The translations under genes were made by a program, and so were the position numbers. Shown in pieces: positions 33,561-42,670 of a stretch of DNA of 64,000 bases. This stretch comes from JBEVOS01 sp964563395. Its GTDB lineage: Bacteria > Pseudomonadota > Alphaproteobacteria > Caulobacterales > Aquidulcibacteraceae. Numbering within the stretch: the stretch's first letter is position 1; each line of letters begins with the position of its first letter. The DNA is taken from the NCBI GenBank assembly GCA_964563395.1, contig CAZLWK010000002.1, positions 124,001-188,000 on the forward strand. The letters are read 5' to 3'. Under the pieces are notes generated by a model. The model was not told where the DNA came from. It made no database searches and saw only the letters and a list, made by a program, of their open reading frames with translations.

Positions 33561-35733
33561 TGTAATAATCCGGCCGATCATAGAGCAGACGCGAGACAAG
33601 GCCGGATTCCACGCCCTCGAGCACGACGCCGGCGATCTTCGCGCCATGGCTGCGCAGGCGCTCCACCGCGTTGCGCACGATGGAGGACGGCGTGCGGCCC
33701 CAGCGCGCGACGACGAGCGTGGCGTCGGCGAACGGCGCCAGCACCCGCGTATCGGAAATCGGCATGACGGGCGCGGTGTCGAGAATGACGACATCGTAGC
33801 GCACGCGCAGCGCCTCGAGCAGCGACTTCATCGCTTCCGAGCCGAACAGATCGCGCGGCGTGAATTCGGCTTGCGCCAGCGGCACGATGTCCACGCCGGT
33901 GCCGAGATCCTTCTGGATCACCTCATTGAGCGAGGCGGTGCGGAACAGCACCTCGGTCAAGCCCTTCTCCGCCTCGATGCCGAGACAGTGCGTGGCTGAC
34001 CGGCGACGCAGATCGCAATCGACGATCACGGTCTTGGAGCCGGCCAGCGCGGAGATGCGCGCAAGACCGATGGCGGTGGTGGTCTTGCCTTCGTCCGGCA
34101 GCGCGGACGTGACGGCCAGCACCTTCACCTTGCGATCCGGGCTTGCGTAGAAGACGCCCGCGCGCAGCGAACGCAGCGCCTCGCCGAAGGCCGAAAGCGG
34201 CCGCTTGATGATGAATTCCTCGGGGCTGAGCAATTCGCCGTCGATGGTGCGCGCGCGGCGATCCACGAACGGAATGGCGCCGAGGCACGTCTCGCCGAGG
34301 CGCGATTGCACGTCTTCCGGCGTGCGCAGCGATTGTTCGAGCAATTCGACGATGAACACGGCGACCGCGCCGAGGCCGAGGCCAAGCAGCAGACCGAGAA
34401 TGAGGTTCAGCTTCAATTGCGGCGAGGACGGCGCCTGCGGCGACACCGCCGGCGAGGTCACGCGCGCATCGGCGCGCTCGATGCCGCTCGATTCGGCGAC
34501 CTGGCGATAACGCGTCAAGAACGCTTCATAGAGCGTGCGGCTCGCTTCGGCGTCACGCTCAAGCTCACGAAACTGCACGGAGGCCACATCGTTCGTCTCG
34601 AGCGTGTCGCTGGACGATTGCAGGCTGCCCTGCAGCGAGGCGACGCGCTGGGCGGCGATGTTCACCTCGGTGCGGATGCTTTGCGTGATGCGCGCGATTT
34701 CCGCGTTCAGCTCGCGCTGGAGATCGGCCGATTGACGGTCGATCTGCATCATTTGCGGGTGGCGCGGGCCATAGCGCGTGGACAGCTCGGCGCGCTGGCG
34801 CGCCAGCTCGGCCTGCTGAGCGCGCAGGCTCGCCACGACCGGCGAGGTCAACGCTTCCTGGCTGGATGCGCCGGCGGCCACGCCCTGCAGGCGCGCCTGG
34901 GCGGCGGCCAATTCCGTCTGCGCGCGCACATAATCGAGATTGATCGCGCCGACGCTCTGTTCCGTCAGCGTGGTCGCGCCGGTGGTGAGAAGGCCGTTCT
35001 CCGCGCGATATTCCGCGACCGCGCGTTCCTTGGCCTGCACCTCCTCGCGCAGCGTGGCGAGGCGGTTGGAAAGCCATTCATTGGCCTTGGCGATGGTCTC
35101 GTACTTGGTCTCGAGCTGCATCGTCAGATAATTTTCGGCGAAGGCGTTGGCGATGCGCGCGGCCTTTTCCGGGTCCTGCGAGGTGGCCGACACCTTGATG
35201 ATCAGCGTGATGCCGTGGCGGCGCACATCGACGCGCTGCATCAAGTTCGAGGTGGTGCTCTGCCGGCGCGCTTCGCGCAGGCGCGCCTCGTCGGCGGCGG
35301 AGCGCGTACCGAACAGCGCGCCGATCCCGCCGAAGAGGCCCGGGCCGCCCGAAGGGGCGAATTCGGGATCGGCGGTCAGGTTCAATTCATCGACGACGCG
35401 CGCGGCGAGCGCGCGCGAGCGGAGAATTTCGGTCTCGGTTTCGACGATGGCGTTTTCCGGCTGCATCGCGCCGAACACTTCCTGCACGTCCGCGCCGAGC
35501 ACGCTCGTTTGGCGCATGTCGAGTTGGACATCGGCGGTGGCGGTGTAGAGACGCGTCGCGGTCAGCGTGGCGAAGGCCACGAGCAGGAACACGACGGCCG
35601 TGGTGAGCGCGAACACCCAAAGGCGGCGGCGGAACGCCTCCACCACCTTGTTCAGGCCGCCATTCTCCTCCTCCGAGGGCTGCGGCAAGGGGGCGCCGAG
35701 ATCCCATTTCGTCCCCAGCGCTAGATCGGCCAT
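33529..35733 (-). CDS. Polysaccharide co-polymerase with tyrosine autokinase (Wzc/ExoP type)
   Basis: A 734-residue inner-membrane protein controlling chain length and export. A Wzz domain starts near residue 30 with a first helix (LWVFALTTAVVFLLVAF); a long periplasmic coiled coil follows (about 200-410); the second helix is LNLILGLLLGLGLGAVAVFIVELL. The cytoplasmic BY-kinase has Walker A LPDEGKTTT (about 543-551), A' VIVDCDLRR and Walker B VVILDTAP. The last 17 residues contain six tyrosines (YDRPDYYSELYQTYYIR), the autophosphorylation cluster. So kinase and adaptor are fused, as in proteobacteria. Follows the outer-membrane barrel gene. Confidence 0.92.
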   Translation of the reverse strand: MADLALGTKWDLGAPLPQPSEEENGGLNKVVEAFRRRLWVFALTTAVVFLLVAFATLTATRLYTATADVQLDMRQTSVLGADVQEVFGAMQPENAIVETETEILRSRALAARVVDELNLTADPEFAPSGGPGLFGGIGALFGTRSAADEARLREARRQSTTSNLMQRVDVRRHGITLIIKVSATSQDPEKAARIANAFAENYLTMQLETKYETIAKANEWLSNRLATLREEVQAKERAVAEYRAENGLLTTGATTLTEQSVGAINLDYVRAQTELAAAQARLQGVAAGASSQEALTSPVVASLRAQQAELARQRAELSTRYGPRHPQMMQIDRQSADLQRELNAEIARITQSIRTEVNIAAQRVASLQGSLQSSSDTLETNDVASVQFRELERDAEASRTLYEAFLTRYRQVAESSGIERADARVTSPAVSPQAPSSPQLKLNLILGLLLGLGLGAVAVFIVELLEQSLRTPEDVQSRLGETCLGAIPFVDRRARTIDGELLSPEEFIIKRPLSAFGEALRSLRAGVFYASPDRKVKVLAVTSALPDEGKTTTAIGLARISALAGSKTVIVDCDLRRRSATHCLGIEAEKGLTEVLFRTASLNEVIQKDLGTGVDIVPLAQAEFTPRDLFGSEAMKSLLEALRVRYDVVILDTAPVMPISDTRVLAPFADATLVVARWGRTPSSIVRNAVERLRSHGAKIAGVVLEGVESGLVSRLLYDRPDYYSELYQTYYIR

Positions 35734-35769
35734 CTTACGTCTCCACCATGCCCGGCCGGCTCAACACGT

Positions 35770-37050
35770 TCAGATGCGCAATCCGACCGTGAAGAAGATC
35801 CGGTTCTGTTCAAACTCACGTCCGCGGTCGATCCCGGTCGAGTCTTCGCGCTCGAACCGGTAGCCGCCGCCCAACACAACGCGCCGGTTCATCAAATAGC
35901 GCGCCCCAATCTCAGCGACCGCGATATCGTCCTCGCGGTCGATCCCCTCATACTCCCGGCGCCCGAATTGGCCCCCGGCCGAGAGGATCACATTGCGACG
36001 CAGCTCGAAGTCGACCCGCACGCCCGCCACTGAACGCAAGAACGAGGCCGCGCCGCCCACGACCTCGAATCCGGCATCCTCCACCGATTGCGCGGCGTTA
36101 AGATTGACGCTGATCAGTTGGGTCGGCAGCCATTCGACGGCGGCCGAAATGGCCGTGCCGTCGACCGTGCCGAGAGCCGGATCGTCATAATCGCGCTCCA
36201 CCGCGCCGGCGGTGATCTCGCCGCGAATAAGGTTGGTCACGTCGAAATTGGCGCCCACCAGATAGGTGCGGCCCTCGGAATCGCGGGTCAGCGCGCTGAC
36301 CGGATCGTCGTATTCGCGCTTGTCGTCCGTGGCCTGGGCGACCAGGGCCAGGCGCGGGCTCACCGCATATTCGACGCGGGCCGTCACGGCCTTCTCGGTG
36401 CGGTCGCGATTATCCTGATCCAGAACGACCGCGCCGAAATTCACATCGTCATAGTCGAGCGTGCGCTCCTCATAGGAAGCGCCCACGCGGACGCGGTTAA
36501 AGGCGTGCCTGCCGCCCACGCGGATCATCTGCTCGGAGAATTCCACCGGCTCGCCGGCGGTCGGCGGCGAATCCGGGCTCGTGCGCGGCTCGACCGCCTG
36601 CGCGGCGCGCAGATTCAGCGTGAGCTCGGTGGAGCGGAGCACGTCGAGGCGCCCTTCGGCGGCCACATAGCCGGTGGTCTTGTCCTCGCTGTCGAAATCC
36701 TGATGAGCGCGGTGCTCGGCGCCCGCGTCAATCGCCACAAGGTGGCGCGACCAGGTCGAGGCGATCTGAACGCGCGGGCGGGCGACGTAGATGACGTCGG
36801 ATTCCTCGTTGGTTTCGGAAGCGAAGAGATTGTCGTTCTGCTCGATCTCCAGGTCGAGCGAAGGCCGCGCCTCGAAGCCGCCGAAGCGCAGGCCGAGCGG
36901 ATCATATTCCGGGCGGGGTCGCTCGGTGACCGACAGCGTCTCCTCGCGCGCGACCGGCTGCTGCTGCGCCAGCGCGGTTTCCCCGCCCACGATCGCGGCG
37001 AGCACCATCGCGATCGCCGTGAAGGTCTTCAAATGAACGGCACGGCCCAT
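35770..37050 (-). CDS. Outer-membrane beta-barrel protein of a polysaccharide system
   Basis: A 426-residue exported protein: signal peptide with cleavage near ETALAQ, then alternating beta strands ending in a terminal aromatic-hydrophobic strand (RIFFTVGLRI), as outer-membrane barrels do. It fits the BBP2_2 / VpsM-like family found beside Wza- and Wzc-type genes in exopolysaccharide and holdfast loci. Repeated patterns such as RVEYAVSPRLALVAQATDDKREYDD and GARYLMNRRVVLGGGYRFERED reflect hairpins. GAGGGGAATAATC precedes the ATG at 37050. Confidence 0.83.
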   Translation of the reverse strand: MGRAVHLKTFTAIAMVLAAIVGGETALAQQQPVAREETLSVTERPRPEYDPLGLRFGGFEARPSLDLEIEQNDNLFASETNEESDVIYVARPRVQIASTWSRHLVAIDAGAEHRAHQDFDSEDKTTGYVAAEGRLDVLRSTELTLNLRAAQAVEPRTSPDSPPTAGEPVEFSEQMIRVGGRHAFNRVRVGASYEERTLDYDDVNFGAVVLDQDNRDRTEKAVTARVEYAVSPRLALVAQATDDKREYDDPVSALTRDSEGRTYLVGANFDVTNLIRGEITAGAVERDYDDPALGTVDGTAISAAVEWLPTQLISVNLNAAQSVEDAGFEVVGGAASFLRSVAGVRVDFELRRNVILSAGGQFGRREYEGIDREDDIAVAEIGARYLMNRRVVLGGGYRFEREDSTGIDRGREFEQNRIFFTVGLRI

Positions 37051-37415
37051 GATTATTCCCCTCAGCGGGCGCATTCTGCGCCTCCATTGTCGCGCCCCTC
37101 CGGCGCTCGCGCATCGAGCCGCCCTGAAGCGACTGATCGCAAGTCAACATGTGCCAAAAGGGGAATCGCAACGAATGCAGCGCCGCCCGACGCCTGCCGC
37201 GCATTCCCCTTCGCCACCCCCCGGCCGCTGTCTGTGATTAAGAAATCCCTAACGGGCGCACCCGGCGCCTACAAGCGCGGCGCGCATGCGGACGCGATAA
37301 AACGCTGCCCTGTTTCGAAAAAGCCGCGTCGGCGCCAGCCATGACGGCGCCCCGCCGCCCATTTGTGCGGCGCGCCCGGTCCAGTTTATTGACGCCCGTT
37401 CAAGGGCGCCGGCTA
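37051..37415. other. 365-bp intergenic stretch within the export cluster
   Basis: This gap separates two minus-strand genes. Besides the CtrA-like box at 37238-37253 I see no ORF with a ribosome binding site and no strong hairpin. On the minus strand a TTGACT at about 37141-37146 could be a -35 element for the barrel gene, without a clear -10. The size of the gap implies a separate promoter for barrel and kinase genes. Confidence 0.4.
37238..37253 (+). promoter_or_regulatory. CtrA-like box upstream of the barrel gene
   Basis: TTAA (37238-37241), seven bases, then CTAAC (37249-37253): one mismatch from TTAA-N7-TTAAC. It is about 190 bp upstream of the barrel start on the minus strand. Holdfast and polysaccharide genes are cell-cycle controlled in relatives, so the site is plausible but unproven. 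Confidence 0.3.
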
Positions 37416-38297
37416 TCAGAAGAAACGCTCGCCGATCCGGATCGTATCGCCCGGATTGATGCGCAGGCTGGGGGTCAGCGGCAGCCGCTCCTCGGCCGCC
37501 GCGCCCTGGCGCAGAATGAACACGCGGCGCTGATTGGCCCGGTAGGTGAAGCCGCCCGCCGTGGCCACCGCGTTGGGCACGGTGAGGCCGGTCGTATAGG
37601 GGTATTCGCCGGGCCTGTTCACCTCGCCCAGGATGTAGAAGGCGCCCTTGGCGATGCGGATCGTGTCGCCCGGCTGGACGATGGCCTCCGGCGTCAGCGC
37701 CACCTCTTCCTCAAGATCGCTGCCGGCGCGCTTGATGAACACCCGCGTCTGATCGGCGAGCGGGGTGAAGCCGCCGGCCGTGGCCACGGCGTTCAGGACC
37801 GAGAGCCCATTGGCGTACGGATATTGGTTCGGCCGCACCACCTCCCCGAGAATAAAGAAGGGGCGGAAATTCAGCACCTCGGCGCTGACGCGCGGATCGT
37901 TCAGATAGCCTTCGCGCAGCGAATCCTCCACGCGCCGCTCGAACTGGCGCACGCTAAGGCCGGCGGCGGCCACCTCCCCGATCAAGGGCAGGGCCACGCG
38001 GCCGGAGGAATCGATCGCGAATTCGCCGCTCAGCGTCTCCTCGCCGAACACGATCAAACGGATCCGATCCTCGGCGCCGAGCACATATTCGCCAGAAGCG
38101 GCGGAGGTTTCCTGCGCGGGATCGGCGGCCGCGACGGGCGGCGCGACCGGCGTCGGCTCGGCGACGCCAGCGCCCGCCACGGCCGGCGGCTGGGTGGGCG
38201 CGGTCTGGGCGCCGACGGGCGGGGCCAGCGCGAACAGCGCAACAGCCAGCCCGAAGCAAAGGACGAGCATCAAGCGGAACATAGAATTCTGTTTCAT
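37416..38297 (-). CDS. Wza/GumB-like polysaccharide export protein with SLBB repeats
   Basis: A 293-residue exported protein. A signal sequence (MLVLCFGLAVALFALAPPVGAQ) and a Pro/Ala-rich linker lead to a poly_export domain (YVLGAEDRIRLIVFGEETLSGEFAIDSSGRVALPLIGEVAAAGLS) and two SLBB-type repeats, each with an FxILGEVxRPxxYPYxxGLxVxNAVATAGGF block and a PGDTIRI end. There is no lipobox cysteine, so it is unlike lipoprotein Wza. ATG 38297 is used; an internal Met six codons on is possible. It forms the export channel with the kinase and barrel. Confidence 0.9.
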   Translation of the reverse strand: MKQNSMFRLMLVLCFGLAVALFALAPPVGAQTAPTQPPAVAGAGVAEPTPVAPPVAAADPAQETSAASGEYVLGAEDRIRLIVFGEETLSGEFAIDSSGRVALPLIGEVAAAGLSVRQFERRVEDSLREGYLNDPRVSAEVLNFRPFFILGEVVRPNQYPYANGLSVLNAVATAGGFTPLADQTRVFIKRAGSDLEEEVALTPEAIVQPGDTIRIAKGAFYILGEVNRPGEYPYTTGLTVPNAVATAGGFTYRANQRRVFILRQGAAAEERLPLTPSLRINPGDTIRIGERFF

Positions 38298-38425
38298 TTT
38301 ATCCGGTCCGTTCAACCTGCTCGTGCGGCCGCGGTTCCTTGGCGTTGCGCGGCCGCGTTTGAATTTAGAACATTTCGCGCGACGCGTGCACGTAGCAAGC
38401 GCGCGCGCACGCGCCAACTGGGGCG

Positions 38426-39145
38426 TTAGGTTTGCAGCACACGCACATCCGCGCCCTCCAAACGCACCGCCGAAAGTTTTCCTGTGACATAGGCGCCGGT
38501 ATCGACGCCGATGCGCCGCTCGTCCTGGTGCACGCGCTCCTCCGGCGTGTGGCCATGGACCACCACGAACGGCCAACGCTTGCGCGAGGTGAGGAACGGC
38601 TCGCGAATGGTGAGCAGATCCTGCTCGCGCTGCTGCTCCAGCGATTTGCCCGGGCGCAAGCCGGCGTGAACGAAGAGATAGCGCCCATGGCGCGCCCACA
38701 GATCGAGACGCTTGAAGAACGCCAGATGCGCCTCAGGCAGTTTGGCGCGAAACGACTCGGCGGCGCGCACGATGGCGTCGGGCGAGGCGCCCGGCGTGGG
38801 CGCCTTCACGCCATAGGAATAGAGCGTCTCGGCGCCGCCATAAGCCAGCCACGCCCAGCCCATTTCCGGGCGCTCCAGGAAATCGAGCAGCGCGGATTCG
38901 TGATTGCCCTTCAAGAAGCGCAGCGAAAAACCCGGATCATCGCTGAGCGCGATGAGCCGCTCGACCGCCTCGCGCGAATGCAGGCCGCGATCGACATAAT
39001 CGCCAAGGAAGATCACGCGCGCGGGCTCGTCCAATCCGCGCGCGTCCTCGCGGATCATCGCGATCATCGCGTCGAGCAGATCGTCGCGCCCATGCACGTC
39101 GCCGACGGCGTAGACGCGGCGCGGATCGTCCGGCTCCATCTTCAT
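38426..39145 (-). CDS. PPP-family phosphoprotein phosphatase / calcineurin-like phosphoesterase
   Basis: A 239-residue metal-dependent phosphatase with all PPP motifs: GDVHGR (15-20), GDYVDRG (48-54), GNHES (80-84) and VVVHGHT near residue 206. It is like bacterial serine/threonine phosphatases PrpA/PrpB or ApaH-like enzymes. It overlaps the polymerase gene by 4 bp, so it belongs to the polysaccharide operon; substrate could be a phosphoprotein (for example the kinase) or a nucleotide. A usual Wzb-type tyrosine phosphatase is not seen. Confidence 0.88.
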   Translation of the reverse strand: MKMEPDDPRRVYAVGDVHGRDDLLDAMIAMIREDARGLDEPARVIFLGDYVDRGLHSREAVERLIALSDDPGFSLRFLKGNHESALLDFLERPEMGWAWLAYGGAETLYSYGVKAPTPGASPDAIVRAAESFRAKLPEAHLAFFKRLDLWARHGRYLFVHAGLRPGKSLEQQREQDLLTIREPFLTSRKRWPFVVVHGHTPEERVHQDERRIGVDTGAYVTGKLSAVRLEGADVRVLQT

Positions 39146-40554
39146 GGCCGCACGCGCGTCAGACGCGGCTCGCCGAACGGCGGCTCAGGCGCGCCTTGGG
39201 CGGCTTCGCGCGCGGCGGCGCGTTCGGCCAAGGGCGCGGCGGCCAGCGCCGCATAAGCCCAGAACATGTTGGGCAGCGCCATGTCCGGCGCGGAAAGGCC
39301 CATCGCCGCGAAGGAGGCGAACAAGCCGAACCCAGCAGCGCTCGCCACCGCGTCCTCGCCGGTGCGCAGCTTGCGGAAGGCGCGCAGAATGATCGGCCCG
39401 AACGCCAGCACGAAGAGGATGAGCCCCGGCAGACCGATCATGCCGAACAGCGACACGATAAGGCCGGACGAGCGCGCCGCGCCATAGCCGACGCCGAGCA
39501 GCGCGGTCTCCATCGCGTTCGACACCGAACGGTCGGCCCATTGGCCGCGCTCGAGCGCCGAGCTCGACGTACTTTTGTTGATCGTCATGTTTTCGATCAT
39601 CAGGCGCAGATCGCCGAGGAACCCGCTCTGCGCGGAGAACACCAAGGCGGCGGCCGCGGCGGCGAACACCGCGCCGACGATGACGATGATCAGCCCGCGT
39701 TCGCGGCGGCGCTTGTCGGGATCGAGCAAAGCGTGCACGAGCGCGAAGCCGGCGATGCACAGAAGCGCGAAATACGAGGTCGAGGACGTCGACAAAAGCA
39801 TCGCCGCGCTGATGCCGCCCAGAAGGCTGAGGCTCAAGATGGGGCGGATGCGATTGACGTAAAGCGCATAGCAAAACGCCACCGCGCCGGCGCCCCATTG
39901 ACCGAAGGACGAGGCCTCCACGAAGACGGAGGTGACGCGCACGAAGCCGCCTTCGCGCGTGGCGCCGAAAATGGTGTAGCCCTCGTTGTTGACGATCCAT
40001 TCCGTCGGCGTGGTCACGCCCGCGAGGCCGAGGAGCGCCTGGGCGAGGCCGAAGCCGCCGATCAGCACCACCTGCCACAGGATCGCGTTCAGGATCGGCT
40101 CAAGACCGACGCGCAGGATGGCGTGGCGCAGGGCCAGGTAGAGCCACAAGCCAAGAACGAGATAAGCGATCTGCGGATAGGAAATGAACCAGGGCCCGAG
40201 CGGCATCGCGCCGAAAGCATCCGATTGCGGGGTGACGTAGGTTTGCCCCTCGAACAGGCGTGGGAAGAAAACGCCGGACACCACGCAATAGGCCGCGAAA
40301 GTCAGAAGCAGCACGTCCGAACGCACGATGGAGAAGAATTGCCCCCGCACCTGCGGGATCAGCAGGCTGAAGGCGTGCCGGGCCAGAAAGCCGATCGTGA
40401 CCAGAACCGGCAAGAGGAGCGGGTCGGACCCCAGCATCATCGCCGCCGTGCCGGACAGCGGCAGGCACAAGACCGCGATCGCCGCGCCCCAGCGCAGCGG
40501 CGCGGCCGCCGCCGCGACAGCCAAAGCCGCCCCGATCACAAGCCAGATTGTCAT
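39142..40554 (-). CDS. O-antigen ligase/polymerase-like membrane protein
   Basis: A 470-residue protein with about 11-12 membrane helices and a large loop around residues 170-230 containing TPTEWIVNNEGYTIFGATREGGFVRVTSVFVEASSFGQWGAGAVAFC. This loop (an Arg-rich stretch before a glutamate, then a helix) is typical of Wzy/WaaL-like polymerases and ligases that act on undecaprenyl-linked glycans. No firm family name. It is first gene of the phosphatase pair on the minus strand. Confidence 0.75.
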   Translation of the reverse strand: MTIWLVIGAALAVAAAAAPLRWGAAIAVLCLPLSGTAAMMLGSDPLLLPVLVTIGFLARHAFSLLIPQVRGQFFSIVRSDVLLLTFAAYCVVSGVFFPRLFEGQTYVTPQSDAFGAMPLGPWFISYPQIAYLVLGLWLYLALRHAILRVGLEPILNAILWQVVLIGGFGLAQALLGLAGVTTPTEWIVNNEGYTIFGATREGGFVRVTSVFVEASSFGQWGAGAVAFCYALYVNRIRPILSLSLLGGISAAMLLSTSSTSYFALLCIAGFALVHALLDPDKRRRERGLIIVIVGAVFAAAAAALVFSAQSGFLGDLRLMIENMTINKSTSSSALERGQWADRSVSNAMETALLGVGYGAARSSGLIVSLFGMIGLPGLILFVLAFGPIILRAFRKLRTGEDAVASAAGFGLFASFAAMGLSAPDMALPNMFWAYAALAAAPLAERAAAREAAQGAPEPPFGEPRLTRVRP

Positions 40555-40701
40555 GCGGTGCGGTCCGGGCCGTGAGAGCGAGACATGGTTAATCCGATGG
40601 AAAGAGGCTTAGGAGGCCCTTCGCCGTCTTTCAAATGCAAGAATTGCGCGCACGGGTCCGCCAAGGGCTGCGGCGGACATGGGATCGATCCGGCCAGGCG
40701 C

Positions 40702-40950
40702 CTAAGGACTGCCCATCCCGGTGAACAAGGCGGCGACTTCGACCCCGCTCCGCCAGAGCCATTTCGTCGCATCCGGCAGCGCGCCCACGCCGGCGATCAG
40801 CGCGGCCCAAAACATGCAGCAGTACAGAACAAGGCCCGACGCGACGATCCATCGAGGATAGCCGCGTTCCGGTAGGTTAGGATTGTGACGATGAATGGTC
40901 CCGTCGGCGCCGGCGCTGCGTTTGTCTTGCCTGGGTCGCGCTCTTCTCAT
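40702..40950 (-). CDS. Small single-pass membrane protein
   Basis: An 82-residue protein with a basic N-terminus (MRRARPRQDKR), one hydrophobic helix (WIVASGLVLYCCMFWAALIAGV, about 34-55) and a shorter hydrophobic end. AAGGGGG lies about 9 bp before the ATG, which supports real translation. It is divergent from the sugar transferase gene. No family recognised; could be a short accessory of the export module. Confidence 0.5.
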   Translation of the reverse strand: MRRARPRQDKRSAGADGTIHRHNPNLPERGYPRWIVASGLVLYCCMFWAALIAGVGALPDATKWLWRSGVEVAALFTGMGSP

Positions 40951-41104
40951 GCGGCACGACCCCCTTTCTGTGCAAACGCGCCGTTCCGGGCGCCTCAGAA
41001 CATGAGCGAGCGCCTAGTTTCCGAACTATTTCTTAACACGGGAACAAACGCCCGTCGCGCGAACTTGTTTGCAAGATGCAGGCGGGCGATGGCTAATGCG
41101 CGTA

Positions 41105-41127
41105 AGCCTTAAAAACAAATAAAGGCT
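41105..41127 (+). promoter_or_regulatory. Leader hairpin ahead of the sugar transferase
   Basis: AGCCTT (41105-41110) pairs with AAGGCT (41122-41127) around an A-rich loop, 10 bp before the ATG. It would enclose the AAAGG that could serve as ribosome binding site. Six base pairs are few, so significance is low. Confidence 0.25.
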
Positions 41128-41137
41128 GGGGTTTTTC

Positions 41138-41893
41138 ATGACACAACGCGTCGCGCAGGCGGAATCCGAATTTCGGTTGCCGCAACGCGCCCGCCGCTCG
41201 TCCGGCGAGCGCGGGAGCTATACGCGGACCCATGAGGGCAGCGTGATCACCGATCCGCGCCTCATCTTTATCGTCAAGCGCGCCAATGGCGCGATCAAGC
41301 GTGCGTTCGACGTCGTCGCCGCCGGTTCGGCGCTCATCGCGCTGTCGCCGGCGCTACTAACAGTGGCGTTTCTGATCTGGTTCCAAGATCGCGGCCCGGT
41401 GCTTTACAGCCATAAGCGCGTGGGCCGGTATGGCCGCCAATTCCGGGTGTGGAAGTTCCGCACCATGGTGACGGACGCCGAAGCGCGCCTCAAAGCCTAT
41501 CTGGAGAGCGATCCCGTCGCCGCCGCCGAATGGCGCGACGCGCAAAAGCTCACGGACGATCCGCGAGTCACCGCGCTGGGGCGCTTCCTGCGCAAGACCA
41601 GCATCGATGAATTGCCCCAGCTCTGGAATATTCTCGTCGGCGAGATGAGCGTGGTGGGCCCGCGCCCGATCACGCGCCCCGAGCTCGACCGCTATGGCAA
41701 GGAGCGCCGCTATTATCTGCTGGTGCGCCCGGGCCTCACGGGGCTCTGGCAGATCAGCGGCCGTAGCACGACCAGCTATGAGAAGCGGATCAAGTACGAT
41801 CGCGATTATCTCGAGCAATGGTCGTTCACGCGGGACATCGTGATCATTCTGAAGACGATCCCCGCCGTGCTGGCCTCGCGCGGCGCCTATTGA
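41138..41893 (+). CDS. Undecaprenyl-phosphate sugar phosphotransferase (initiating transferase)
   Basis: Attaches the first sugar-1-phosphate to undecaprenyl phosphate to start polysaccharide repeat units. A 251-residue protein with a single N-terminal membrane helix (FDVVAAGSALIALSPALLTVAFLIW) and the bacterial sugar transferase domain: GPVLYSHKRVGRYGRQFRVWKFRTMV, ALGRFLRKTSIDELPQLWNILVGEMSVVGPRP, and VRPGLTGLWQISGRSTTSYEKRIKYDRDYLEQW. The short form (one helix, no N-terminal four-helix part) resembles PssY/HfsE/ExoY-type enzymes. Only initiating transferase in the window. Confidence 0.92.
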   Translation: MTQRVAQAESEFRLPQRARRSSGERGSYTRTHEGSVITDPRLIFIVKRANGAIKRAFDVVAAGSALIALSPALLTVAFLIWFQDRGPVLYSHKRVGRYGRQFRVWKFRTMVTDAEARLKAYLESDPVAAAEWRDAQKLTDDPRVTALGRFLRKTSIDELPQLWNILVGEMSVVGPRPITRPELDRYGKERRYYLLVRPGLTGLWQISGRSTTSYEKRIKYDRDYLEQWSFTRDIVIILKTIPAVLASRGAY

Positions 41894-41900
41894 ACGCGGC

Positions 41901-42374
41901 TTACGCGGACGCGGCGCGATAGGCTTTCTCGCCCGGCCTCGGCGCGCGCGGCGCCAGCGTCTTGAACACGCCTACGCCAGTCATCAGCGTGCGATCCGCG
42001 CACCAGATGCGGCCGCGCACCGTGAAGAGATCGTCCTCGCGCGACAGGATCTCGCCCGCGCCCTCCACCCAGTCGCCAAGCTTGGCGGCGGAGAGGAAAT
42101 CGCAAGTGAGGCGCACCGTCACCCACATCGCCGAGCATTCCACGGACACGGCATGGCCCCACGCCATGTCGGCGAAGGTCATCAGCATGCCGCCATGGGC
42201 GTTCATCATGCCATTGGTGTGATGCTCCTCGACGCGAAAGCCCGTTACCCCGCCGGCGGCATCCTCGCGCCTGTAGAGCGGGCCGACAGCGCGGCCGAAA
42301 CCGCGCCGCCACGCCATAGGCTCGAAGCCGGCGGGCGCGCGAATGTCGTCGTGCGGAACGATATCGTCGGACAT
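41901..42374 (-). CDS. PaaI-like hotdog thioesterase
   Basis: A 157-residue hotdog-fold protein with the PaaI-type motif HTNGMMNAHGGMLMTFADMAWG that carries the catalytic Asn/His-Gly-Gly/Asp set. Probably hydrolyses acyl- or aryl-CoA. ATG 42374 begins MSDDIVPHDD; the longer in-frame reading runs into the next gene's region and is dropped. It ends 8 bp from the convergent sugar transferase gene. Confidence 0.85.
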   Translation of the reverse strand: MSDDIVPHDDIRAPAGFEPMAWRRGFGRAVGPLYRREDAAGGVTGFRVEEHHTNGMMNAHGGMLMTFADMAWGHAVSVECSAMWVTVRLTCDFLSAAKLGDWVEGAGEILSREDDLFTVRGRIWCADRTLMTGVGVFKTLAPRAPRPGEKAYRAASA

Positions 42375-42421
42375 GGCCCACGATAGCGGCGGCGCGGGCC
42401 CACGCCAACGGCGCTTGCGCG

Positions 42422-42670
42422 CTACTTGCGCGCCTTCGCGCCGCGCGGCAGCCCATTGACCATGTCGCTGCGCACATCGTAGCGCGCCGCGCGGATAGCG
42501 GGATGAAAGCCCACGTTCTGCAGCGAGATCATCACGTCCGCGCCGCGCTCGCGCCAATAGGCCTCGATCTTGGCCTTCAGCGCGTGGGCGCCCTCGCGCG
42601 AGCAGAAGTCGATGTCTCCAAAGCCCAGATCGTCACCGTGGTCGTTGCTCATGATCCCTGCAAAGCTCAT
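42422..42670 (-). CDS. Small uncharacterised soluble protein
   Basis: An 82-residue protein, acidic at the start (MSNDHGDDLGFGDIDFC) and basic at the end (RGAKARK), with no membrane segment. The middle (REGAHALKAKIEAYWRERGADVMISLQNVGFHPAIRAARYDVRSDMVNGLP) looks like a helix and two strands. GGGGGACC precedes the ATG. Upstream of the thioesterase on the same strand with a 47-bp gap, so possibly co-transcribed. No family recognised. Confidence 0.6.
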   Translation of the reverse strand: MSFAGIMSNDHGDDLGFGDIDFCSREGAHALKAKIEAYWRERGADVMISLQNVGFHPAIRAARYDVRSDMVNGLPRGAKARK

